Shown: piece after piece, positions 55,993-64,000 of the stretch
How the letters are laid out: each line of letters starts with the position of its first letter
How positions within the stretch are numbered: the first letter of the stretch is position 1
Source of the DNA: Galeopsis tetrahit
Taxonomy: Eukaryota; Streptophyta; Magnoliopsida; Lamiales; Lamiaceae
Reading direction: 5' to 3'
NCBI GenBank assembly: GCA_963675135.1
Contig: OY776121.1
Coordinates: 71,316,265-71,380,264 of the forward strand
Length of the DNA: 64,000 nt
Notes under the pieces: generated by a model
Told to the model about the DNA's origin: nothing
Databases searched by the model: none
The model's input: the letters and a program-made list of their open reading frames with translations, nothing else
Translations under genes and position numbers: made by a program

Positions 55993-58900
55993 TTACAAAA
56001 ATCGATTGTAAAGGTACCCTGTCCAATCTTTTTTCCATTTGTCCATTCTTTTGTCGTTGTAAGTTTTGAGCGGACGGTTATAGATAAACTGCAAACAACG
56101 ATCAATCAATATAGTTAGATATATATTATATGAATTTTTATTCAATGAAAAATAATTTAAATAAATTGATAAATTGACTTACCGTGTTAGGAATCGTCGT
56201 TTGATAAGTCTTGATTATATCCTCAATATAACAACATACAAAATGTCCACAATGATAACTATCACGTTGGCTCGGAACCTGTTATATATAATTAGCAATT
56301 ATAAGTATGCATTAATAGTACTATTATGATTATTTTCTATTAATTTGATAACTTACTAAATTAAATTACCTTAACATCTATCCAGCTCACTCTATTGAAA
56401 GTAGATCTTGAGACTAGATTGTGAAGGCGACTTCGATACATCGTCATCACACTATTATTATTATAATAAGAAAAAAATAGATTAAATATGTATAATTTAA
56501 AAAGTAATTAAAACAAATCATTATATTATAATATTAAAAATGAACTTACGCTTCCATGTATGACATGAGATCGGGACGATTTGCAACCACCCCATCCAAA
56601 GCTGGGTCCATAAAAAAGACACTTAATGTCTTCATATTTATGGCAACCAACACCCAATGGCTCCTATATTATATTAAGAATATATATTTAAATTAGCTGC
56701 AAATGTGCAAATAACATATTATGCATACAAATTTTAACGAAATGTTTATTGTACTCACCCCACATTTGTTGGCCAAAAAATGAGATGTTCCCTCCCAGTA
56801 TGACTCAGCATATGTTCGACTATCCCCTCCATGCCCTGTGCCCTATCACTACTCAATATGCAAGACACTTGGGGGGAGATGAAGGAATACAATCCACATG
56901 CTCGGTTATCTCTAGAGAGATATACCTCACCCAAATATCTTTAACCAACATATATACGCTAATTAAAATTTAAAAAGAAAATTAAACTGTATAGAAAGTA
57001 AATACTGATAATTAATAAAAACATACTTGAGGTAGAAGGCTATGGTGGTTGCACTCAACCACTGGTCGTTCAAGACTTCAAGGACATTTTCCGCACCGAT
57101 GAATTCCTCAAAAAAATGCTTGTGAAAGTAAGAAGTCATCGGAACTGTGATGGTATCGAAAGCACCGGACTGCACCTTCGAGTTCACCATATTCTGTACG
57201 GCGGGGCCGTGATCTAAGTGTCCAGGCAATGGATAACCAAGTACGCATGCCCGAATACCCACGTCCCTCGTTCTCTCCATCCGACTATCTACGACATCTC
57301 TTGATTTCTGTTTAGGCTTTTGTCGTGGAGATAGTGTCTACAATCAATTTGCAACATTATTTAGAACGACATATAAGATAATAAATTTTAATAACATATA
57401 TTTTACCTTCGCGGTGTGCGAGACCAAGTGTCTCGGCCATTCGCTGAAGTGTCCGATCGCTGTTCCGACTGTGACAGCATCATCTACTGGTTTCGGCAAG
57501 GGTGAATCTAATTCTTCGTCTATGGGTACTTCTAGTGTGACCCTCACGAAACCAGGAGTGAGTGGACAACCATGAATCACTTGATGGGAGTTGTTGTGCA
57601 ACGATCCCATGGCCACCAACCGAAGAGGATCCTCCAAATAAAGGTAGCAAAAGGTCGGTGGCTGTTCGAATAAGATATTAGTTAGAAAATTTTAATACAC
57701 TACTCTTTAATTAAAACAAAGGCGAGACATGCACATTTTGATACCTGAGAGATGTTTTGAAGTGCCTCAATAAAGTCGTCTCCACCATCAGCCGAAAACC
57801 TAGCATCAACGACACTATTCTCACAGCTTGCTCCACTCGACGACAATCCGTGACTAGATTTTTTATCGGACCTTATAGTCTCCACTTCTCTAGTCAACTT
57901 GGCAACCTGTTCTGAAAGTATACCCACCATATTCATGGCTTGAAGGGCAGGTGCCATAGCTAACGAGGTCTTCGTCACGCCATATCCCAAGCTCCGAAAG
58001 CGGTCGGGATGCTCCTGACGACCTACAACTCGTCCATACAAATCATCAGTGCCGATAGCGCGGATGTCGTCGGGTGTCATGGTCTGAGATATGCGCTCCT
58101 AAATCACAAAAAAATATCATTTAATTATTTGTTTAGAAATAATAGTTTGTAATTGAAAGATAATTTAATGGATAGATTACCGCTTCTTCGATGATCCGCT
58201 GTGCATTGGAATCGGGAATACGCCCATCTCGAGTCTTTCTTGTAGCCTGAAATAACTCGAAACGGGTAACAAGAGGCGCATTCTCTCCCGATTTCCTTCT
58301 TTCTTCCTTCTACAATAGTGATGAAAGTGTCACTTTATTAGATATATTAAAAGTGAACATATAAAAAACAATTAAAAGTTAGAATTCTGATCTTACAATA
58401 TTTTCGCTTATGCGTGCATATCCTTTGTTCGATCCACGATATCGAGCCTCCATCTTCTTGGCTTGTTCGCGATTTTGATGACTTTGCCTCTACAGTGTAT
58501 TATAAATACGATAAACACTGAAAAGCATAGGACATAAGGAATTGAGGAAAATGACATTGATCAATTTTACCTGAAAATCTTCATCCATAGCTCTACGAAT
58601 AAAGTCCTCCCAATACGGGGCCACCATAGGGTTATTCTCATACTGCTCAGGCGGAGTAGCCGAGTAAAGTCCGGTTTCCGGATCTAGTGCGTTATTTCTC
58701 AACCAAGCCCGAAAATTCTTGGCCAGTACTCCAGCTTGCGATAGTATAGACTTCTTGTGCGAATGTTCAATACCGACGAATGTAGTCTATACGCATATAA
58801 CATGACAATTTAGTAAATTTAGTAATTATACAACAACTTTCAATAAGCATATAATTAACATACCGTCAGTTCGTCCCATAATCTGTCCTTCAAAGGAGCC

Positions 58901-59272
58901 ATTTGGTTGCTGCGCCAGTCCTTGGATGGCAGCACAATAGGGATCACACTCCTGACTGTAGCTCCAAGGAAGAAGGAGAACTTCTCACTCTCTTTTCCTA
59001 TGGGCTGTCCATACTCATTGAACGTCACCTGCAATAACATAGTATTTAATTAGGTTCAACGATCAAATAATGTAATTACAATTTCAACTGTTCAATTGTA
59101 ATAAAATTACCTTAGGCATTTTTCCATGGCTACGAGCCCTCTTAATAGCAGACATCGTCACTATGCCTCTGGCGCGCTTCTCCCCCGAGCTGCTACTGGT
59201 GGGAGCATCAGTGACACCCTCTCTCAAATCATCATCTTCATCAGAATCTCCAGGATGTTCCAGAAAAGACAT
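55993..59272 (-). CDS. CACTA-borne protein: En/Spm plant transposase domain plus Ulp1-like cysteine protease (749 aa)
   Basis: Thirteen exons on the minus strand: 59272-59111, 59028-58864, 58786-58571, 58489-58397, 58309-58181, 58098-57745, 57661-57407, 57337-57027, 56938-56759, 56660-56550, 56451-56370, 56278-56183 and 56088-55993. Every intron is GT-AG, all phases match, and the 2250-nt frame has no stop before the end. Residues ~33-180 match the plant Ptta/En/Spm domain (RGIVTMSAIKRARSHGK, FNEYGQPIGKESEKF, DWRSNQMAPLKDRLWDEL, APYWEDFIRRA). A possible coiled coil lies at ~308-335. Residues ~374-458 resemble a domain common in CACTA proteins (VIHGCPLTPGFVRVTLEV). The C-terminal third is a C48 (Ulp1/SENP) fold: LNDQWLSATTIAFYLKYLGE, then H623 in GHWVLVAIN, D640 in FFMDP, Q690 and C696 in SQRDSYHCGHF. 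The H-D gap of 17 and Q-C gap of 6 equal those of yeast Ulp1. It may cleave SUMO-like conjugates, though the substrate is unknown. Confidence 0.85.
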
Positions 59273-60159
59273 GATCCTGTAAAGTATGAAGTTGTTTTGA
59301 TTTCTAAATTAATTTGCACCCACACGCCTATCATCTTCTTCCTCTTCGCAGTTCACAGCAAACACAGGAAAAAAAAAAAAAAAAACAAACACGTACTTGT
59401 GTGTTCATGAAAGATGTCGTAGCAAGGATGAACAAGATCAAATTGAAATTTAAATAATGTGGAAGAAACCATGTACGAGGAGGAGTCACAAATTAAAAAT
59501 ATAATGCAAGTATATGTGTAAATGTTAATCTTAGTCCGACAGGGTTCACATGCATTTGTCACCCTGGCCCATGTCACGAGCCCAGAAACGTAAAAAAAAA
59601 TTACTACTCCCCATTTGCAAGATTAATGGTCCCATTAATTAATATATAATTCCCCACTTGCTAAAACACTAGAGTAATTAATTACTAGTATCTTAAAACT
59701 AACAGTACTACTAGCCTTCAAAAAAAAAAAAAAAAAACTAACAGTACTACTATAGCTAGCTAGAAATTATACTCATCCCATTAAAAACGTTAATTTCGTG
59801 CAAATTAAATGGTTGCCATTTCCCAAAAAAAAAAAAAAAAAATCTGCAGAAATTATGAAGACCAAAATTAATGAGATGAAAATGACGAGTAATATATTGA
59901 ACAAAAATAGAGGTAGGGATGAAAGTTCGATAGTCGAAACACCCTTCCCAGTTCACAATAATCATTAACATACATATATACACTAATACGTCTGCAAATA
60001 TATATACACAAATCACAATAATCATCAAATAAATACGTCTACAAATATATATACACCATTAACATACATATATACACTAATATAACATATATATACACCA
60101 TTAACCTGTAAATACATCTGTATATATATATATATATGTACGTACCTGTACCTACAGCG
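59273..60159. other. CACTA gene upstream region, AT-rich
   Basis: Probably a 5' leader intron or promoter on the minus strand. It contains three poly(A) or poly(T) runs (59371, 59718, 59826), the direct repeat actaacagtactacta (59697 and 59737), and repeats of catatatacactaat. No coding frame is convincing. Confidence 0.45.
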
Positions 60160-60495
60160 GCAACGGCGACGGAGAGGGAGGCGATGCGACGGCGACGGCT
60201 GGAGAGCAAGTCGACGGCGACGGCAACGAAGAGGGAGGCGATGCGACAGCTGGAGAGCAAGTCGACGGCGACGGCACGAGGAGGGAGATGGAGGGAGTGA
60301 GGCGACGGCGCGAGAGGGAGATGGAGGCGACGGCGCGAGAGGGAGATGGAGGCGACGGCGTGAGAAGAGAGAGTGAGGGAGGCGACGGTGACGGCGACGC
60401 CGCGAGGAAGGAAGCGACGGTGACTGCGATGCCGCGAGGAAGGAGGCGACGGTGACGGCGACGCCGCGAGGAAGGAGGCGACGACGACTGTTAAT
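60160..60495 (-). repeat. GC-rich tandem-repeat block upstream of the CACTA gene
   Basis: Degenerate tandem copies of gcgacggcgacg and gccgcgaggaaggaggcgac stand out against an AT-rich element. The minus strand gives a 159-codon low-complexity frame (Ser/Arg/Pro/Ala) that I treat as incidental. It may be a transcribed leader or a methylation-prone promoter block. Confidence 0.6.
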
Positions 60496-60624
60496 TTGGG
60501 GGAGAAATTAGGTTGCAAACGCGTTTTGAATGTTGGAGGAGGAGAATGAATGTTGGAGGAGGAGAATGGGTAGAAAACGCGTCGAATTAATTGAATTTGG
60601 GGGATTTAGGGTTTTGACCAGAAT

Positions 60625-60879
60625 TTGGGCTTGGAGAGCGGTTATGAACCGCTTTCCAAGTGTATACTTGGAGAGCGGTTCTAAACCGCTCTGTAATCTT
60701 CCTTGCAAAGCGGTTCTCAACCGCTGTCCAAGAGTTTCTCTTGGAAAGCGGTTTTGAACCGCTCTCTAAGTTAAATTTTTTTTTTTTTAATAAAACCGCT
60801 CTCCAAGTGTTCACTTGGAGAGCTGATTGAAAAAAGAGCTCTCCAAGTGGAGCTCTCCAAGTGAAAATGTGTAGTAGTG
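60625..60879. repeat. CACTA right terminal and subterminal repeat array
   Basis: About nine aaccgct or agcggtt cores, again arranged as hairpins (gagagcggttatgaaccgct), followed by gagctctccaagtg repeats and the terminal tgtagtagtg. Confidence 0.88.
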
Positions 60880-60882
60880 CCG

Positions 60883-61201
60883 TTAAACTGTTTTTTTTTT
60901 TAAAGTTTGTTTTTCTCATTTTGGTCTCAAAACCGGTGGTTACAGATTGGAAGGGATTCGTCCTATTCCAGTCATAAATTGGAAGCAATTCATCTGACTC
61001 TGACTCTGAATCCTTTTTTTTTTTTTTTTGTATTTTGCACGAAAAAAATCAAAATACAAATATTTCATACGCACGCACGCACACAGCGTAATACCGTCTC
61101 AAATAACGTACATGTTTCGTGCGACGATAAAAAAAATCTTATTTCAACCAAAACGCGCCACTATATATATATATATATATTACATATTCAGTAAATAACC
61201 A
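60883..61201. other. Poly(T), (CGCA)n and dispersed motif, unit 4
   Basis: Resumes exactly where 55454 stopped and is collinear with 37655-37970. Confidence 0.55.
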
Positions 61202-61665
61202 CCTTGTGGAGATTTATTTTGGCCATTTTGAGCTCCTGCAGTCTTCTGGCCATCTTTTTTTATTCGAATCTCCAGTGTCTTATTCTTCTCATCCTCCTGG
61301 TCTTGTACTTCTATTTGAATCTGGGGTGTCTTGTTCTTCTGATCTTTCTTATTAGATTTACTTGGCTTCTTTGTCTTGGATTTCAGATCTGGACGAGATC
61401 GTTTTGGCACCGGATTGCTACCAACAGCCTCCTCCTGTTAATCATATATATACCAATGTTAGAAACACCAAAAGGAAGGAGTCAAACACGTACAAGGAAT
61501 ATTAGTAGACATACGTCGTGAAATCTTTTTAAAGACTCTTTCAGACCAGGTAGATCAGCATCGTCATCATCATCATGATCATCTATCAGAATTCCTTGTG
61601 GAGATTTCTTTTGGCCATTTTGAGCTCCTGCAGCAGCCTTCTGGCCTTGTGGATGAGATTGTTCA
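61202..61665 (-). pseudogene. Resident-gene exon 1-2 fragment, unit 4 copy
   Basis: Matches unit 3 and lacks the 14-bp deletion of units 1 and 2. Confidence 0.8.
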
Positions 61666-61801
61666 GCATTGTCTAATAACGTAAAGGGGTTAGAATCAAT
61701 TATGCCATACCTATATAGATGATCTGCAAGAAAAATATTCAATGCAAGACATAAAGGGGTTAGAATCAATTATGTTGGTGCCAATTCCTTTTCAATGCTC
61801 C

Positions 61802-62304
61802 TTTTTTTTTTTTTTTGAACAGCAAGGGGTACTGCTTCCCGAATACAAGAGACACAAACTCAGCGATTACGAACCAGACCCAAACAAGCACGTGCGGAAT
61901 ATAATATAAATACAAATATTTCATGCGCACGCACGCACACAGTGTAATACCGTCTCAAATAACGTACATGTTTTGTGCGACGATAAACAAAATCTATTTC
62001 AACCAAAACGTGACATGCTATATATATATATATATATATATACATATTCAGTAAATAGCCACCTTGAGCTACTTACGGCACTAGATCCCAAATTTAGATT
62101 GTTTCTTATTGTCATGATTTATATTACATATTTTAGGGAAAATAATTGTTTGCATCTCTTTCCTAAAATTAATTACATCATAAAAAGAACAAGATTAATG
62201 ATTGGATCTGCCGATAAAATTCTCTTCTATAACTTAATGCAAGCCATGAGATATTAAATTTTAAGAAAACAGCAAAAGGAAAACAAAAAAAAAAAAACAA
62301 GCAT
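61802..62304. repeat. Poly(T)-headed tail, dispersed motif and (TA)n, unit 4
   Basis: Contains the undisturbed poly(T) site into which the gypsy element inserted in unit 3. Confidence 0.5.
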
Positions 62305-62525
62305 AATTTTTTCTTTTTTTGGACAGCAAAAATGATATATTGATTAATGGGAGTACCAGTGGTACTCAAAAAGGGGAACAAGCACATGCAGTTAAAGAAT
62401 TGTAGAAGAGAGGGGACTTAAGGTAGCAACTATAGCAGCCCCCATTACATGCAAACTAGTCTACCAGTGTATGTGCAATCTTGTTTTCGCTTTGTGGGAC
62501 GTAAGCGATATCGCACACGATCTCC
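62305..62525 (-). mobile_element. LINE 3' end, unit 4 copy
   Basis: Same coding remnant and 3' UTR as 7376-7597. Confidence 0.6.
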
Positions 62526-62872
62526 ATATATCCCACACCTAATTTAATTGAAGCCATGATTGCCTGGATGTCACCACTTTTGGTTTTGTTTCCAAATGAA
62601 TCACCTGCACCCAATTTTACACACAAAATATTGCAAAACAATTCTTTTATCATTTCATTTAATATTATACTTACATAAATTTAAATTTCACATGTAATCT
62701 AGGCAGCTGGAGATAAAATTAATAACATTCAAATAGTGTGTACATAAATTGAAAGAGAAATATCAAGTTAAATAACTGAAATAAAAACATTGCAGAGTCT
62801 GTACGTTCATCATGCATAAATATGCAGTTTAATTTCAACATAATTAAAGCATCACTTCCAAGAAATTAATTC

Positions 62873-63930
62873 TCATTCCTCATGAGCAGGAACAACTTCA
62901 AGGCAAACACGATCGTTCCAGGGACGAAATGCTCCTTTGCGAGTCAAGTTCTGAACAACATCACGAGTCAAATTCAAAAAATTCATACGCTGTGATTTGC
63001 AAGGATATATAACTAATAAACTCATCAATTTAATTATATAAAACCTAAAATGATATATGCACCACAGCTTGATCAATCAGAAATGAAAAAAGTTTGCAAT
63101 AACAATGCACATTTCATTTCTTAAAATAGATAAAGCTTCACCTAAAAAATTGATCATTATCATGATTTGCTAAATAGTTTATATGATGCGTATCAAATTC
63201 AGAAGGAAAATAGATATATATTTACCAACCTGGAGCCAAAAGAAAAAACCACGGAGAACTGCCAATTGTTTTTCTGGTTTACGTCGGGATTGCAGTACTG
63301 TATTAAGATCTGCATTCAGTGAAGGATATGTTAGCGTGCCCAAGAATACTTTATTAAAATCCCCAAGGCTCCGGACTATTTAGTGAACACACAAGGAAGA
63401 TGTAGTGTTCTATTTTATATTTCACTATATATTTACATTATGCATAATACGTTTACGCTTGAATTTCAGATAATAATAATACGCGACAAACATGAATTTA
63501 GGCTTGACGAACCTTCATGGTGATGAAGGTAAGATCCAGCTTTGATTGCCTCCTTAAGCCTGTCATACTCCTCCATGTCAAATGGTTTTCTAAGAACCTT
63601 TAAGACATCATTTCTAAAGACAGCGTTCTCGGCATCATCATCATCTAGGATTTCCACTTCAGGATTCTCAGAGATGACACTCACACCCTTGTCTTTTGGA
63701 CGTGGTTGAGATGGAGCAGCCCGTTTTGACACGGGATTACTGGTACCTGCAGCCTTCTGGCCTTCTATTTTTATTCGAATCTCCAGTGTCTTATTCTTCT
63801 CATCCTCCTGGCCTTGTACTTCTAATTTGTTCTTCTGATCTTTCTTATTAGATTTACTTGGCTTCTTTGTCTTGGATTTCAGATCTGGATGAGATCGTTT
63901 TGGCACCGGATTGCTCCCACCAGCCTCCTC
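62873..63930 (-). CDS. Resident gene, unit 4 copy, exons 3-5 (5' end outside window)
   Basis: Exons 63930-63513, 63375-63230 and 62989-62873 on the minus strand, with intact GT-AG sites and open frame. The sequence mixes states: exon 3 reads KAAGTSN and KAGSYL as in units 2 and 3, while exon 4 reads RGFFFWLQ as in unit 1. Intron 2 runs off the window at 64000, so whether exons 1 and 2 are intact cannot be seen. Confidence 0.7.
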
Positions 63931-64000
63931 CTGTTAATCATATATATACCAATGTTAGAAAGACGAAAAGGAAGGAGCCAGACACGTACAAGGAATATTA

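Larger units (their letters stand above)
55455..60879. mobile_element. CACTA (En/Spm) transposon, 5425 bp, carrying a Ulp1-type gene
   Basis: Ends CACTACTACAAAA and the complement CACTACTACACATTT. The 3-bp duplication ccg lies at 55452-55454 and 60880-60882, and the empty site ctgcccgttaaactg is present in units 1, 2 and 3 (for example 37645). Subterminal arrays of the 14-mer aaccgctctccaag and its complement occur at both ends. The only gene found is the minus-strand one at 55993-59272. I see no TNP2/TNPD-type transposase, so the element is probably non-autonomous for excision. It is private to unit 4 and structurally undamaged, hence young. Confidence 0.95.
49401..64000. repeat. Tandem unit 4 of the segmental array (cut by window end)
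   Basis: The left part matches unit 3 nearly base for base. A 5.4 kb CACTA transposon at 55455-60879 is private to this unit. The window ends inside intron 2 of its resident gene. Confidence 0.9.

Noticed and set aside
60039..60518. 159-codon minus-strand frame upstream of the CACTA gene
   Set aside because: It is low-complexity Ser/Arg/Pro/Ala from a GC-rich tandem repeat, with no splice link to the 13-exon gene and no recognisable domain.
1..64000. Helitrons as the cause of gene-fragment spread
   Set aside because: I found no TC...CTRR ends with a 3' hairpin around the fragments and no RepHel coding. Local unequal crossing-over explains the pattern.
1..64000. Assembly artefact from merging two haplotypes
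   Set aside because: It cannot be excluded, but unit-private TEs, distinct unit boundaries and four copies fit a true tandem array better than two alleles. It is kept as a caveat in the mosaic finding.

Overview
The window is nuclear DNA from a flowering plant, probably a eudicot. It is AT-rich, its genes have GT-AG introns, and it holds Ty1/copia, Ty3/gypsy, LINE, SINE, TRIM, CACTA, Mutator-like and MITE elements typical of plants. I cannot name the species. There is no operon structure and no prokaryotic feature.

The whole window is a tandem array of about four copies of one 14-18 kb unit, all in the same orientation. The phase used here is unit 1 = 1-17110, unit 2 = 17111-31596, unit 3 = 31597-49400 and unit 4 = 49401-64000 (cut by the window). 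In order, each unit holds: (a) a decayed CCCH zinc-finger gene fragment; (b) a LINE reverse-transcriptase remnant with a Ty1/copia element inserted in it; (c) further LINE and copia remnants ending in a copia LTR; (d) a decayed two-exon fragment of the resident gene; (e) the resident gene itself on the minus strand; (f) a second, decayed copy of that gene carrying several small transposons. Units 2 and 3 have lost a 3.3 kb LINE/TRIM/MITE block that unit 1 keeps.

The resident gene is a five-exon, lysine-rich and acidic protein of about 425 residues whose second and third exons begin with the same duplicated module. I do not recognise a named family. The unit 1 and unit 3 copies are open after splicing. 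The unit 2 copy has lost a splice acceptor and carries a 1-nt frameshift. The unit 4 copy leaves the window after exon 3.

Two transposons are each confined to one unit. Unit 3 carries a 3.56 kb Ty3/gypsy element with apparently identical 444-bp LTRs. Its single open frame of 917 codons joins Gag-protease directly to an intact integrase, with reverse transcriptase and RNase H removed in frame. Unit 4 carries a 5.43 kb CACTA transposon with terminal CACTACTACA repeats, 3-bp target duplications and subterminal hairpin arrays. Its one 13-exon gene can be spliced by hand into an unbroken 749-residue protein: an En/Spm-type plant transposase domain followed by a Ulp1-like cysteine protease with all catalytic residues.

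Shared insertions and deletions show a mosaic history. The left half of unit 2 matches unit 1, its right half matches unit 3, and the left halves of units 3 and 4 match each other. This is the pattern expected from repeated unequal crossing-over. All exon models and element calls were read by eye from the sequence, and no database search was run.
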